A stretch of 64,000 nucleotides of DNA from Aneurinibacillus sp. REN35 (GCF_041379945.2 NZ_JBFTXJ020000007.1:124001-188000); one strand, 5' to 3'. Numbered from the stretch's first letter, positions 45,068 through 55,331 are shown. Program-made: numbers and translations. The notes: generated by a model from the letters alone, not told the origin.

Positions 45068-47311
45068 TTATACTTTCTCGATCGGCGCAAACTTAGCTAA
45101 TAGCTTCTTTAGGCCTGTTGGATTCGGAAAGGCGATGGTCAGCTCGAGATCCTGGCCGCTGCCCTTTGTCGAGACGACTGTACCTATCCCCCACTTGCCA
45201 TGCTGTACCTTATCTCCTGCCTTCCAATCTACCGCCTCTGTACTGCGCGCTATACCACCTGCCGCCTGTGTACGCATCGGTACGACACCGCTGCGCGGCG
45301 CCTGCGGCTGTGTGCTGGAGTTGTTGTCCATACGCATGGTACGGGCTGCAAGCCGCTGCTGTACGGTGCCTTCCGGCTGGATCAAATGCTCCGGAATTTC
45401 TTCGATGAAGCGGGAAGCCGAGTTCATCTTCGTCTGACCGTACAAGGTGCGCATCAGCGCACGTGTTAAGAATAGTTCTTCCTCGGCACGCGTGATTCCT
45501 ACATACGCAAGACGGCGTTCCTCCTCCATCTCGACTTCTTCAAGCAGTGCGCGCGAATGAGGAAAAATCCCCTCTTCCATTCCGACGAGGAACACCATCG
45601 GGAATTCCAGCCCTTTTGCGCTGTGCAGCGTCATCAAAGCCACCGAATTGCCTCGGTCTTCCTCCGATTCATCCAACTTATCAATATCGGCCACCAATGC
45701 AAGGTCAGTAAGAAAGGCTACTAATGTCTTGTCTTCACTCGCTCGCTCGAACTCCATCGTTACCGATAAAAACTCTTCAATATTCTCAATGCGACTGCGG
45801 GCTTCAAGTGTCCCTTCACGCCGCAATTCCTCGCGGTATTCCGTACGCTTTAGCACCTCTTCCGCAAGTTCTGTTACTCCAAGGTATTCCTGCATGCTTT
45901 CTAACTCAGCAATCATACGTGCGAACTTCACGATCGCGTCAGTAAAGCGGGCAGAGAGTCCGATCTGATCCGCTTCCTGGATCGCCCTATACATCGAAAT
46001 CCCCTGCTGAGCCGCATATGTCGCGATTTTTTCCACGGTTCCCGCACCAATGCCACGCTTCGGTACATTAATAATCCGGGTTAGGCTCAAGTCATCGTCC
46101 GGATTGGAGATGAGGCGCAGATACGCCAGCATGTCTTTAATCTCCTTACGGTCATAGAACTTCGTACCACCGACAATGTTGTACGGAATGCCTGACTTGA
46201 CGAATACTTCCTCTATAACACGGGACTGTGCGTTCGTGCGGTATAGAATCGCAATCTCACGGTAGCTGCGTCCGGCCTGTATCGCTTTTTGAATCTGGTC
46301 TACAACGTAATATGCCTCGGAATGCTCGCTGTCTGCCGTATAGTAGCGGATGATGGCACCCTCATCATTATCGGTCCACAGGTTTTTTGGCTTGCGTCCC
46401 GCATTGTTGCTGATGACCTTGTTGGCCGCTTCCAGAATTTTTTTGGTGGAGCGATAGTTCTGCTCCAGCAAGATGGTTCGTGCGTTCGGATAGTCCTTTT
46501 CAAAGTTGAGGATGTTCGTAATATCCGCGCCGCGCCAGCGGTAGATGGATTGATCCGAGTCACCGACCACGCAGATATTTTTGTGGCCGGCCGCCAGCTT
46601 TTTAACCAACATGTACTGTGCACGGTTCGTATCCTGGTACTCATCCACATGCACATAACGGAATTTTTTCTGATAGAAGGCCAGTACTTCCGGTTCATCC
46701 TCAAATAGCTGAATCGTCTTCATGATCAGATCATCAAAATCAAGCGAATTGTTGCTCTTCAGCTTCTTCTGATAGAGGGTATATACCTTCTGAGCGACCT
46801 GCTCAATCGGCCCAAGGATCATATTGCCGTATTGTTCAGGCGTTTTTAATTCGTTTTTTGCATTGCTGATGAAGCCTAGCACTGCGCGCGGATCGTATTT
46901 TTTGGGGTCGATGTTCAACTCTTTTAAACATTGCTTCACAACGGAGATCTGATCACCGGAGTCAAGAATGGTAAAGTTGCGGCTGTAGCCAATCCGGTCA
47001 ATGTCCCGGCGCAAAATGCGCACGCACATGGAGTGGAACGTTGAAATCCAGATATCCTCGGCGTCGGGGCCGGTAATCATTGAGATCCGGTCCTTCATCT
47101 CACGAGCAGCTTTATTCGTAAAAGTAATGGCCAAAATGCTCCATGGCGCTACTTTCTTCTCATCTAATAAATACGCGATCCGCTGTGTCAGCACCCGCGT
47201 CTTTCCGCTTCCCGCACCCGCCAAAATCAAAAGCGGGCCGTCCGTCGCCAATACGGCTTCCTTCTGCTGTGGGTTCAATCCCTTCAGCGCATCTTCCCTA
47301 TTTATAAACAA
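45068..47311 (-). CDS. pcrA: ATP-dependent DNA helicase PcrA
   Basis: 747 residues of superfamily 1. Motif [16 protein letters not shown], motif Ia [10 protein letters not shown], motif [10 protein letters not shown], motif [18 protein letters not shown], motif [10 protein letters not shown], motif [14 protein letters not shown] and motif [15 protein letters not shown]. It ends with a Tudor-like C-terminal domain ([15 protein letters not shown]). It works in repair and in clearing proteins from DNA. Confidence 0.98.
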   Translation of the reverse strand: MFINREDALKGLNPQQKEAVLATDGPLLILAGAGSGKTRVLTQRIAYLLDEKKVAPWSILAITFTNKAAREMKDRISMITGPDAEDIWISTFHSMCVRILRRDIDRIGYSRNFTILDSGDQISVVKQCLKELNIDPKKYDPRAVLGFISNAKNELKTPEQYGNMILGPIEQVAQKVYTLYQKKLKSNNSLDFDDLIMKTIQLFEDEPEVLAFYQKKFRYVHVDEYQDTNRAQYMLVKKLAAGHKNICVVGDSDQSIYRWRGADITNILNFEKDYPNARTILLEQNYRSTKKILEAANKVISNNAGRKPKNLWTDNDEGAIIRYYTADSEHSEAYYVVDQIQKAIQAGRSYREIAILYRTNAQSRVIEEVFVKSGIPYNIVGGTKFYDRKEIKDMLAYLRLISNPDDDLSLTRIINVPKRGIGAGTVEKIATYAAQQGISMYRAIQEADQIGLSARFTDAIVKFARMIAELESMQEYLGVTELAEEVLKRTEYREELRREGTLEARSRIENIEEFLSVTMEFERASEDKTLVAFLTDLALVADIDKLDESEEDRGNSVALMTLHSAKGLEFPMVFLVGMEEGIFPHSRALLEEVEMEEERRLAYVGITRAEEELFLTRALMRTLYGQTKMNSASRFIEEIPEHLIQPEGTVQQRLAARTMRMDNNSSTQPQAPRSGVVPMRTQAAGGIARSTEAVDWKAGDKVQHGKWGIGTVVSTKGSGQDLELTIAFPNPTGLKKLLAKFAPIEKV

Positions 47312-47408
47312 GGCGGATCACTCCTTTCCCATACAAGCATTACCTTGTCATTATAGCAAACATTCATTCCTATTTGGCTGCAGATTTCTTCTCCAAATTC
47401 CGACGTGC

Positions 47409-48101
47409 CTATCGCTCTGTTGACTTGACTGCCTCCACGGTAACCAGCGCCTGAGCAAGATCCTCATACACGATATTGCCGACAACGACCGTGTCCGCGT
47501 ACTTCGCCATTTCCTTCGCCTGCTCCACGCTGCGGATGCCGCCACCGTAGAAGATGCGGCTGTTATGTACGACCTTCTGGGCTGCCTGCACAAGCTTTGG
47601 ATCGCCATATATGCCGCTGTATTCGATATAAAGAATCGGAAGCTTTAACATCTGATCCGCTAAGCGGGCATACGCCTTCATCTTCTCTTCTTCAAGGTCG
47701 GAGCGGCTCTCTGTCAGCTTCGCCACCGTCGAGTCTTTATTTCCCACTACGTATCCTTCCACAAATACCTCGTCCCACTTAATAAATGGGCCGTGCTCTT
47801 GTAAGCCCTTCATATGCGCGTTAAAAATCCATTCAGGGTTCTGTGCATTCAGTACAAGTGGAATAAAATATGCATCAAATCCCGGTACAATCGCATCCAC
47901 ATGGGATACTTCCAATACGCACGGTACCACATACCGGCGAATCCGGCTTAAAAGATCAATCGTATTATCAAACGTCACATTTGTCGTGCCGCCGACAATT
48001 ACCGCATCTGTGCCAGACTCGCAGATGGCTTCGAGCGCCGCGTCATCAATCTCCTTATCCGGGTCTAACTTAAACACATGCCGCCATTCCGCTATATTCA
48101 T
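47409..48101 (-). CDS. pcrB: Heptaprenylglyceryl phosphate synthase
   Basis: About 230 residues of the TIM-barrel PcrB/GGGPS family: WRHVFKLDPDKEI at the start, DAVIVGGTTNVTFDN, LYIEYSGIYGD for the glycerophosphate site and FYGGGIRSVEQA with VVGNIVYED near the end. It joins heptaprenyl diphosphate to glycerol-1-phosphate, making an archaeal-type ether lipid precursor in Bacilli. The ATG at 48101 has AAAGG 8 nt upstream. It precedes pcrA by about 97 nt. Confidence 0.95.
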   Translation of the reverse strand: MNIAEWRHVFKLDPDKEIDDAALEAICESGTDAVIVGGTTNVTFDNTIDLLSRIRRYVVPCVLEVSHVDAIVPGFDAYFIPLVLNAQNPEWIFNAHMKGLQEHGPFIKWDEVFVEGYVVGNKDSTVAKLTESRSDLEEEKMKAYARLADQMLKLPILYIEYSGIYGDPKLVQAAQKVVHNSRIFYGGGIRSVEQAKEMAKYADTVVVGNIVYEDLAQALVTVEAVKSTER

Positions 48102-48170
48102 CGCATACATCCTTTCTCTCCAAATAAAAAATAACACTTTTATTTATCAATACCAACAAGTGTAAGGAAA

Positions 48171-48214
48171 TATAAAACACCTGTCTTCCAGTCTTGCCTG
48201 AAAAACAGGTGTGT
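48171..48214 (-). terminator. Terminator of yerC
   Basis: Minus strand ACACCTGT pairs with ACAGGTGT around a long loop and runs into TTTTAT. It separates yerC from pcrB, so pcrB-pcrA-ligA likely has its own promoter in 48102-48170. Confidence 0.7.
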
Positions 48215-48222
48215 ATCGCTTT

Positions 48223-48549
48223 CTATGCTTTTTCTTTGTCGCTCATCCGATCAAGCGCAGCCATATAGCCGCCGTTTCCGTAGTTCAGGCAGCGCTTCAC
48301 ACGTGAGATGGTCGCCGTGCTTGCGCCCGTTTCTTCTTCAATCTGGCTGTATGTCTGCTTATCACGCAGCATACGCGCTACTTCCAAACGCTGCGCCATT
48401 GATTTCATCTCGTTGACCGTACATAAATCATCAAAGAATAAATAACAATCTTCCATCGAATCCAGCGAAAGAATCGCTTCAAAAAGCTGTTCTAGCTCTT
48501 TGCCCTTGATCTTATCTAACTGCACCGACTTCCCCTCCGTTCTCGGCAC
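48223..48549 (-). CDS. yerC: YerC/TrpR-related regulator
   Basis: 108 residues of the TrpR-like helix-turn-helix family: LFEAILSLDSMEDCYLFFDDLC, VNEMKSMAQRLEVARML and the recognition region QIEEETGASTATISRVKRCLNYG. YerC is conserved next to yerB and pcrB in Bacillus; its target is not well defined (it has been linked to histidine synthesis in some species). About 112 nt separate it from yerB. Confidence 0.93.
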   Translation of the reverse strand: MPRTEGKSVQLDKIKGKELEQLFEAILSLDSMEDCYLFFDDLCTVNEMKSMAQRLEVARMLRDKQTYSQIEEETGASTATISRVKRCLNYGNGGYMAALDRMSDKEKA

Positions 48550-48661
48550 ACTACTCTTTAAGCAAGTACCGCTTTACATTATTTAAGAAGTAAAGCATGC
48601 GCTATTTTTATAATATGAAATTCGGTGAAGTTTGACAAGGAAAACGTTTTCTACTACAAAG

Positions 48662-49699
48662 CTACTTAAACGTTAGATGGTCAGCAAACGTTGGTGTCGT
48701 AGGCACAATGTTTACCCATGTCGTACCACGATAGAATGGCACCTCTTCTCCATTCTGATATACGCGGATCATCCCTTCCTTACGCTCCCATGTAACAGCA
48801 AGCGCCTGTCCATGCTGAAAAAGGTATCCTTTGCCCGGACCCATCGTATCAATCTCCAAGCGGCCCTCGCTATCAAGCGTTCTGTGGCGGGCAGCAATGA
48901 CCAATACATTCGTTGCAGTAAGCTGCTTACCGCTCTCCTTGTCCATATGCGGCTTGTCTGCCGTAAAACGCTTATACAGCTTCGTCTCCGAATCATATTC
49001 ATAGCCTGCCGTATTCCGCTTTGAATAATTGATGCTGACTTTTGTTCCTGGCTCCCCCTGTACTTCTTCACCTTCTTGCTTGAAACGAATTACAGGGATT
49101 TCACCGCCGACTGCATAGCCTTTTTCTGCAGCACCTTTACGCAGCTTCTCAATACTCGTGTACAGATTATGCGGTGCTTTCCGCGACTTATCACGCCAGT
49201 ATGCTTTTGGATAGGCATAAATCTCATCAAGGTCAGCATAATCACCCTTGCGAATGATGCTTAAGGCGGCTACGCTCCCACCTGCATGGGAGAAAATCGC
49301 ATCAAAGCCTTGTCCGATCTCGATATTATACGGACGAATGCTTCGAACCGGACCAACCACCTCAGGCGCCTGACTTTGATAGAATGCCATAAACCGTGTA
49401 ATCAGACCCTCCTCCAGCATTTCATATACGACATCCGCTTTATCCAAACCGGATTGAGGCCGTGCTTTGGAATGATTATTGACCATGACCATCACAACCC
49501 GGTCAGTGCTCTCCTTATCCACCGGAAGCCCCGTAAGTGGGGCCGTAATAACCGGCGCCTGATTCTGCGTTTTCTGTACTGGCACAGCCTCCTCCCCTCC
49601 AGCAGGAGCAGGTTCGGGTGCTGCTTGCTTACCACATCCAACCGCAGTCACCGAAAGTGCCGCAGCCAGCAGAACGGCTGCCATTTTTTTGTATCTCAT
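48662..49699 (-). CDS. yerB: YerB-like lipoprotein (DUF3048)
   Basis: 345 residues with a lipoprotein signal ending in the lipobox AVGC (Cys22), a Pro/Glu/Ala-rich linker and the paired DUF3048 domains: ITAPLTGLPV, VMVMVNNHSKARPQSGLDKADVVYE in the first and a beta-rich C-terminal part ending TTPTFADHLTFK. It is anchored outside the membrane. The function is unknown. The yerB-yerC-pcrB-pcrA-ligA order is conserved in Bacillus. Confidence 0.93.
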   Translation of the reverse strand: MRYKKMAAVLLAAALSVTAVGCGKQAAPEPAPAGGEEAVPVQKTQNQAPVITAPLTGLPVDKESTDRVVMVMVNNHSKARPQSGLDKADVVYEMLEEGLITRFMAFYQSQAPEVVGPVRSIRPYNIEIGQGFDAIFSHAGGSVAALSIIRKGDYADLDEIYAYPKAYWRDKSRKAPHNLYTSIEKLRKGAAEKGYAVGGEIPVIRFKQEGEEVQGEPGTKVSINYSKRNTAGYEYDSETKLYKRFTADKPHMDKESGKQLTATNVLVIAARHRTLDSEGRLEIDTMGPGKGYLFQHGQALAVTWERKEGMIRVYQNGEEVPFYRGTTWVNIVPTTPTFADHLTFK

Positions 49700-49736
49700 A
49701 CTTTTCCCTCACTCTCGTACTCTCTTTGTTTGCGAA

Positions 49737-49776
49737 AAAAACCGCCTTCCTATTTATTATGTCGGAAGACGGCCTA
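49737..49776 (-). terminator. Terminator of the liv operon
   Basis: Minus strand CCGTCTTCC pairs with GGAAGGCGG and is followed by TTTTTTT, about 70 nt past the livF stop. Confidence 0.85.
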
Positions 49777-49842
49777 TCATACTCTATAGTAATCGACTTT
49801 TCTTTCTTACTACTCTATTACTTTTTTTGTAATTATGACAGC

Positions 49843-50550
49843 TTAGTGTCCGCCCAAGTACGCCATCTTCACCTGATCGCTAGCATTGAGCTCTTCCGAT
49901 GTACCGGAAAGCACGACGCGACCTGTCTCAATAACATACGCCCGATCGGCGATAGAAAGCGCCATGTTGGCATTTTGTTCAACAAGCAGAATCGTTGTGC
50001 CTGTCTGATTGATCTCTTCGATAATGCGGAAGATGGTTTTGACAAGCAGCGGTGCAAGACCCATCGAAGGCTCATCCAGCAGCAACAGCTTCGGCCGTGC
50101 CATCAATGCCCTCCCCATCGCCAGCATCTGCTGCTCCCCGCCTGATAATGTCCCGGACAACTGCTTACGCCGCTCAAGCAGACGTGGAAACAATTCATAC
50201 ACCTTCTCAAAATCTTGGCGGATGCCGTCTTTGTCGCGTCGAAGAAACGCACCCAGCTCCAGGTTTTCCTCTACTGTCATATTGGCGAATACACGTCGTC
50301 CTTCCGGCACATGCGAAATCCCCTGTTTTACAATCGCCTGAGCCGCTTTGCCTGCAATGGATTGGCCTAAATAATTGATGCTGCCCTGCTTTGGTTTAAG
50401 CAAACCGGAGATTGCTTTGAGCAGCGTGCTCTTACCCGCACCGTTTGCCCCAATGAGGGTAACGATCTCGCCTTGATTGATTTCAAGCGATACACCTTTC
50501 AACGCTTGGATATTGCCATAATATACGTTAATCTCATCTACTTTTAACAT
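49843..50550 (-). CDS. livF: Branched-chain amino acid ABC transporter ATPase LivF
   Basis: 235 residues. Walker [15 protein letters not shown], signature [15 protein letters not shown], Walker [16 protein letters not shown] and a switch His at VEQN(A) region as in LivF. The [20 protein letters not shown] start is typical. It shares one base with the livG stop; GGAGGT lies 6 nt upstream. It powers uptake with LivG. Confidence 0.95.
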   Translation of the reverse strand: MLKVDEINVYYGNIQALKGVSLEINQGEIVTLIGANGAGKSTLLKAISGLLKPKQGSINYLGQSIAGKAAQAIVKQGISHVPEGRRVFANMTVEENLELGAFLRRDKDGIRQDFEKVYELFPRLLERRKQLSGTLSGGEQQMLAMGRALMARPKLLLLDEPSMGLAPLLVKTIFRIIEEINQTGTTILLVEQNANMALSIADRAYVIETGRVVLSGTSEELNASDQVKMAYLGGH

Positions 50551-51326
50551 CAGGAGACCTCCTCGCCGAGATACGCTTCAATAACTTTCGGGTTGTTTCT
50601 AATCTCTTCCGGCGCTCCCTGTGCGATCAACTGCCCGTGGTCAAGCACGTAAATCCGCTCACACACACCCATAACCAGCGGCATATCATGCTCGATAAGC
50701 AGAATGGTCAGATTAAACTCTTTACGAATAAATGCAATCAGCTCCATCAATTCATGCGTCTCCTGCGGATTCATACCAGCCGCCGGTTCATCGAGCAGCA
50801 AAAGCTTCGGATGCGCCGCCAGTGCACGCGCAATCTCCAATCTGCGCTGCTGTCCATATGGAAGGTTTTTCGCCATTTCATGCTTGAGACCATCTAGCTT
50901 AAAGATTTTTAGAAACTCTATCGCCTTCTCTTCCATTTCTTTTTCTCCCGAGAAATGAGAGGGAAGCCGAAGGATCGAGCTTAAAATCGTATGCTTAGAA
51001 ATGGAATGATACGCAACCTTTACATTATCAAGGACCGATAGTTCTCCGAACAGGCGAATATTCTGAAACGTACGGCTAATGCCCTTGCGTGTAATCTGAT
51101 ATGGGGCGCAGCCGTTCAGCCGTTCACCATTAAGCATGATCTGTCCTTCTGTCGGCACGTATACACCTGTGAGCAGGTTAAAGAATGTCGTCTTGCCTGC
51201 GCCGTTCGGTCCGATGAGTCCGATCAGCTCACCCGGGTATAGTTCAGCATTGACGCTTGATACAGCTTTCAATCCGCCGAACTGAATGCCAACGCCGTCT
51301 ACTTTAAGCAGCGGTGTGTTTGCCAT
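50550..51326 (-). CDS. livG: Branched-chain amino acid ABC transporter ATPase LivG
   Basis: 258 residues. Walker [17 protein letters not shown], the LivG-specific [11 protein letters not shown], signature [15 protein letters not shown], Walker [16 protein letters not shown] and IEHDMPLVM. It overlaps livM by 23 bases. Confidence 0.95.
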   Translation of the reverse strand: MANTPLLKVDGVGIQFGGLKAVSSVNAELYPGELIGLIGPNGAGKTTFFNLLTGVYVPTEGQIMLNGERLNGCAPYQITRKGISRTFQNIRLFGELSVLDNVKVAYHSISKHTILSSILRLPSHFSGEKEMEEKAIEFLKIFKLDGLKHEMAKNLPYGQQRRLEIARALAAHPKLLLLDEPAAGMNPQETHELMELIAFIRKEFNLTILLIEHDMPLVMGVCERIYVLDHGQLIAQGAPEEIRNNPKVIEAYLGEEVS

Positions 51327-52275
51327 CCGACTCTCCTCCTTCCATGCCCTTGCGCTTCTTGGTGAAGAACTGCGTAATCTCCTTGGTTCCCATTAATCCC
51401 TGCGGACGGTACAGCATCATAATGATCAGCACCAGACTATAGATAATCATCCGCGTCTCAGGATAATCCTGCAGGAACGTCGAGATAATGGTCAAAAGAA
51501 TGGCCGAGATGACGGCGCCTGACATACTTCCCAATCCACCCAATACGACGAAGATAAGGATATCGAACGATTTTAAGAAACCGAAGTTCGTCGGCTGAAT
51601 AATATAGAAGTTGTGGGCATACAAACCGCCCGCAACTCCTGCAAAAAACGAACCGAGGGCAAAAGCCATAACTTTATAATACGTTGTATTGATTCCCATA
51701 GCGTCAGCTGCAATCTCATTCTCTCGAACAGAAATACATGCGCGGCCATGAGTCGAATTCGTAAAGTTCACAATGACAATAATTGTAATGAGCATGCAGA
51801 CAAAAAGCGTTGTCCAGTCTGTCATATGAGAGACCTGCATACCGCTGGCTCCGCCCACATAATCAATGTTCAAGAATGTAATCCGAATAATTTCCCCGAA
51901 TCCTAATGTCGCAATCGCCAGGTAATCGCCCTTTAGACGAAGGCTGGGAATCCCGATAAGCAGACCGGCGAGCGCAGCCGCAACTCCCCCCATAACTAAA
52001 CCGAGACTAAACGGCAGCTGCAGTTTCATTGTAAAGATGGCTGAGACATAAGCCCCTACCGCCAGAAATCCAGCATGCCCAATCGAGAATTGACCGGTAA
52101 TCCCAATAATTAAGTGCAGACTTACTGCCAAAATAATATTGATGCATATGAAATACAGCGTATTCTCATAAAACTTGTTCAGTACAGAGGTAGATAATAG
52201 CACCTCTACAATAGCGTAAAATCCGACAGCCAGGAGAATGGATAACCAAAAACCTTTTGTACGTTTTTGCTTCAT
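51304..52275 (-). CDS. livM: Branched-chain amino acid ABC permease LivM
   Basis: About 323 residues with around nine helices and the LivM loop LRLKGDYLAIATLGFGEIIR, where the ATPase docks, and LGGLGSMSGAVISAI near the end. The ATG at 52275 has AGGTGA 5 nt upstream. It follows livH by 9 nt. Confidence 0.94.
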   Translation of the reverse strand: MKQKRTKGFWLSILLAVGFYAIVEVLLSTSVLNKFYENTLYFICINIILAVSLHLIIGITGQFSIGHAGFLAVGAYVSAIFTMKLQLPFSLGLVMGGVAAALAGLLIGIPSLRLKGDYLAIATLGFGEIIRITFLNIDYVGGASGMQVSHMTDWTTLFVCMLITIIVIVNFTNSTHGRACISVRENEIAADAMGINTTYYKVMAFALGSFFAGVAGGLYAHNFYIIQPTNFGFLKSFDILIFVVLGGLGSMSGAVISAILLTIISTFLQDYPETRMIIYSLVLIIMMLYRPQGLMGTKEITQFFTKKRKGMEGGESDGKHTAA

Positions 52276-52284
52276 TTCTCTCAC

Positions 52285-53163
52285 CTACACTTTCTCCCTG
52301 ATGTTCTTGCCAAAAAGTCCGGATGGCTTGAAGATCAGAATGAGAATAAGGACAATAAAAGCAACGCCATCTCTCCATAAGGAGTAGCCGACAGCACTTA
52401 CCAACGCCTCTATAACACCAAGGACAAGTCCGCCCACCATGGCCCCAGGAATGATACCAATTCCGCCAAGCACAGCAGCAACGAACGCTTTCAGCCCCGG
52501 AATGATTCCCATGAGCGGTTCAATCTTCACGTAATAAATACCAAAAATAACACCGGCAGCACCAGCAAGTGCCGAACCGATCGCAAATGTCGCAGAAATC
52601 GTATTGTCTACGTTAATTCCCATTAAGCGAGCCGCATCCGCATCGTATGAAACCGCTCGCATTGCTTTCCCTGTCTTTGTTTTATGAACGATAAATTGCA
52701 GAATAATCATAAGCGCAAGTGATACACCAAGAATAAGAATAGACTGGCTGTTAATCGTGATACCAAAAATATCGAAGGTCTTGCTTGGCAGCACACTGTT
52801 CGGATATGCCTCTGGCTGCGCTCCTCTTACATAAATCGTGCCGTATTCAATAAGAAGCGAAACACCGATTGCCGTAATAAGCGCGGCAATTCTTGTTGCG
52901 TTTCGCAGTGGCTTATACGCGATCCGCTCGATTAACACACCAAAAATGGCGCACGTTGTCATAGCCAACAGCAAGGCTGGGAAAAAGCTTACTTCCATCA
53001 CCGTTATGGAATAAAACCCTACAAAAGCTCCAATCATGAACACATCGCCATGCGCGAAGTTAATGAGCTTAATAATCCCGTATACCATCGTATAGCCAAG
53101 AGCAATCAGTGCATATATACTTCCAAGCGAAATACCGTTAATAAGCTGTTGAACAATTTCCAT
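52285..53163 (-). CDS. livH: Branched-chain amino acid ABC permease LivH
   Basis: 293 residues with about eight helices. It starts MEIVQQLINGISLGSIYALI and has GYTMVYGIIKLINFAHGD, typical of LivH, then the docking loop RAVSYDADAARLMGI. The ATG at 53163 follows GGGGGGAG by 7 nt; the longer frame to 53193 starts within the leader after the palindrome. Confidence 0.95.
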   Translation of the reverse strand: MEIVQQLINGISLGSIYALIALGYTMVYGIIKLINFAHGDVFMIGAFVGFYSITVMEVSFFPALLLAMTTCAIFGVLIERIAYKPLRNATRIAALITAIGVSLLIEYGTIYVRGAQPEAYPNSVLPSKTFDIFGITINSQSILILGVSLALMIILQFIVHKTKTGKAMRAVSYDADAARLMGINVDNTISATFAIGSALAGAAGVIFGIYYVKIEPLMGIIPGLKAFVAAVLGGIGIIPGAMVGGLVLGVIEALVSAVGYSLWRDGVAFIVLILILIFKPSGLFGKNIREKV

Positions 53164-53228
53164 AGCTGTACTCCCCCCGGATTGCACTTTCACGCAATAC
53201 TGCGGTAATGCATCCCATAAAATTCGGA

Positions 53229-53248
53229 ATGGGGGGCATGCCCCCCAT
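53229..53248. repeat. 20-bp perfect palindrome between livK and livH
   Basis: ATGGGGGGCATGCCCCCCAT forms a GC-rich hairpin in the 105-nt gap. It has no T run, so partial termination or mRNA end protection is likelier than full termination. Confidence 0.6.
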
Positions 53249-53268
53249 CCTCATGTCTTACTTTGTAT

Positions 53269-54471
53269 TTACGGATTTACTTTCGCAGCGAATTTCGCTG
53301 TACCGTTTTCGTATTTTAGAATCGTTGCTGCTTTAATCGGATTGTGCTGCTCATCCACTGTGAATTTACCGGATACAAGCGAGAGATCTTTTGTTTGAGC
53401 CAGCGCGTCTTTAATCTTCACCGGATCTAGGTCACCCGCGCGCTTCAATCCGTCTGCTAGGAAGTATACAGAGTCATAACCTAACGCGTTAAAACCGTTT
53501 GGTGCTTTGCCTTGATATTTGTCTTGGAATGCTTTAACGAATTCTTTGATTTTCGGATCTGGATCATCCGATGCGTAGTGAGCAATCGTATACGCATTGT
53601 TCAGTGCGTCTTTTCCAGCTAGGTCAGCCAGCGTCGGGGAATCCCAACCGTCTCCACCCATAAGCGCTGCTTTGATGCCCATCTCACGCGCCTGCTTAAT
53701 GATCAGGCCAACTTCTTCATAATAGCCAGGGATGAAAATAAAGTCAGGGTTTGCTGCCTTGATACGCGTCAGTGTAGCGCGGAAATCCGTATCTTTTGCG
53801 ATGTACGCTTCCTTCGCCACTACCTTGCCGCCATTCTCTGTAAACGTTTTCTCAAATGATGCTGCCAAGCCTTTGGAGTAGTCGCTTGCACTATCTAAAA
53901 AGATTGCAGCATTCTTTACTTTCAATTCTTTTGCAGCAAAGTTGGCTGCTACTGTGCCTTGGAATGGATCGATAAAGCATGTACGGAACATGTATTCCTG
54001 CAGTTTACCGTCTTTGCTCACCGTAATTTCGGCGTTCGTTCCGGATGGCGTAATAACTACGGTTTTGTTATCTGTAGCAATCTGCGCTTCCGCAATTACA
54101 GCGCCGCTGGTAGCCGGCCCGATAATCGCTGTTACTTTCTCCTGGCTTGTCAGCTTGATTGCCGCATTGGTTGACTCAGCAGCATCAGATTTGTTATCCA
54201 CCTTCACCACTTCAAGTTTCTTTCCGTTAACTCCGCCGTTTTTGTTGATTTCTTCAACAGCAAGATCAATACCTTGACCGGCTGATTGACCATACGAAGC
54301 CGTTCCACCGGAAAGCTCAAGGTTCGCACCAATCTTAATTGTATCTCCCGCCACTGCCTGTCCACCTGATGAGGCTGTGCTTGTATCTTTGGCACCACCG
54401 CAACCTGCGATCATTCCAGCAGACAGCATCAATGTAAGTAAAATGCCTGTTACTTTTCTTTTCTTCATCAT
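53269..54471 (-). CDS. livK: Branched-chain amino acid ABC substrate-binding lipoprotein
   Basis: 400 residues. Lipoprotein signal with lipobox IAGC (Cys23-24), a Ser/Ala linker, then the type I periplasmic-binding fold: IKIGANLELSGGTASYGQS, KVTAIIGPATSGAVIAEAQIA and NGFNALGYDSVYFLADGL. It binds leucine/isoleucine/valine outside the membrane and delivers them to LivHM. First gene of livKHMGF. LivJ and LivK types cannot be separated by eye. Confidence 0.94.
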   Translation of the reverse strand: MMKKRKVTGILLTLMLSAGMIAGCGGAKDTSTASSGGQAVAGDTIKIGANLELSGGTASYGQSAGQGIDLAVEEINKNGGVNGKKLEVVKVDNKSDAAESTNAAIKLTSQEKVTAIIGPATSGAVIAEAQIATDNKTVVITPSGTNAEITVSKDGKLQEYMFRTCFIDPFQGTVAANFAAKELKVKNAAIFLDSASDYSKGLAASFEKTFTENGGKVVAKEAYIAKDTDFRATLTRIKAANPDFIFIPGYYEEVGLIIKQAREMGIKAALMGGDGWDSPTLADLAGKDALNNAYTIAHYASDDPDPKIKEFVKAFQDKYQGKAPNGFNALGYDSVYFLADGLKRAGDLDPVKIKDALAQTKDLSLVSGKFTVDEQHNPIKAATILKYENGTAKFAAKVNP

Positions 54472-54868
54472 GTAACCCCCATTTTTGTATAAAGTATTCT
54501 TTCTCTGCGCAACTTTCTCTTTGCCTTGTCTTTGTTTATATCCCCCCTATGCATCACGCCTAATTTACCTGATCAATAAAATTATTTCTAACAAATCCAT
54601 TATTCTGAAAATATTCTACCTTATTATTCAGAATCCGTCTAGTAATATAGTATTTTGTTTTTAAAAAAACTATAACTTTTTACACGAATAAATTTATCCT
54701 AGTAAAATTCTGATAAGTCTGCCTAATTATCACCATATTATGGCTCCTAGTCCTTGATGATTCATCTATTTTCCAGTGAAATATCATCAGCATCATGCAT
54801 ATTCCAGTTTTCTTTCCGCATGATAAAAACGAGATACGCAAGCTTTTTTATGCAGGAGGAAAATCGTC
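54472..54868. promoter_or_regulatory. Control region upstream of livK with a CodY-like box
   Basis: This 397-nt AT-rich stretch has no gene. On the minus strand TATTTTCAGAATAAT (54599-54613) matches the CodY consensus AATTTTCWGAAAATT at 12 of 15 positions. A possible promoter (TAGACG, 17 bp, TAGAAT) ends just upstream of it, so CodY would cover the transcription start. The leader is then about 130 nt. Confidence 0.45.
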
Positions 54869-55126
54869 ATGAAAAAAAATGTTGGAACATCTGATGCCTT
54901 CATCCGTATTACGCTTGGTCTTATCGGACTCTCATACAGCATCGCGCGCATGGTACGCTGTCCATACCGTAATTCCTCTTTATTGATCGGTGTGCTAAGC
55001 GCAATGAAGGTGGCGGAAGGTCTTACCCGTTTCTGTCCGCTATTCGCTATGTTTGGTATGAATACCGCAAACGGAAACACAAAACGCCCGTATCGCATCT
55101 ATAGTTATCCGCGCCGCTGCAGGTAA
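54869..55126 (+). CDS. DUF2892 (YgaP-type) membrane protein
   Basis: 85 residues starting MKKNVGTSDAFIRITLGLIG, then a second hydrophobic helix SSLLIGVLSAMKVAEGLTRFCPLFAMFG. The two-helix form with the C-P motif (FCPLFAMFGMNT) is the DUF2892 signature, related to the membrane part of YgaP rhodanese. The usual role is unknown. AGGAGG lies 9 nt before the ATG. A 43-residue membrane peptide gene follows 22 nt later. Confidence 0.82.
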   Translation: MKKNVGTSDAFIRITLGLIGLSYSIARMVRCPYRNSSLLIGVLSAMKVAEGLTRFCPLFAMFGMNTANGNTKRPYRIYSYPRRCR

Positions 55127-55148
55127 TGCTTGAAAGGAGGGCGCCAGG

Positions 55149-55280
55149 ATGGATCGATTGATGTGGGAGGTTGTCAGCGACAATCTCTATGTAATTCTAA
55201 CCGTCGCTGCCTCTGTTATTATCGTGGTCTATATGTGGGCCAAATATAACAGCAAGTCCCGTAGTCGTTATAAGTCATAA
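55149..55280 (+). CDS. 43-residue single-helix membrane peptide
   Basis: A short frame with a near-perfect ribosome site (AAAGGAGG, 8 nt before the ATG at 55149). It encodes MDRLMWEVVSDNLYV, one membrane helix (about residues 12-30, VILTVAASVIIVVYMW) and a basic tail ending KSRSRYKS, giving an N-out/C-in topology by the positive-inside rule. Its stop is followed by a terminator. It is probably co-expressed with the DUF2892 gene. No family is recognised. Confidence 0.65.
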   Translation: MDRLMWEVVSDNLYVILTVAASVIIVVYMWAKYNSKSRSRYKS

Positions 55281-55281
55281 G

Positions 55282-55312
55282 AAAAAGGGAAAAGGCACAT
55301 GCCTTTTCCCCT
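55282..55312. terminator. Terminator of the purine operon (bidirectional)
   Basis: GGGAAAAGGC pairs with GCCTTTTCCC around ACAT. The minus strand runs into TTTTTCTT, so it mainly ends purQLFMNHD; it also follows the 43-residue gene. Confidence 0.88.
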
Positions 55313-55331
55313 ACTTTTCGTTCCGTATCCA

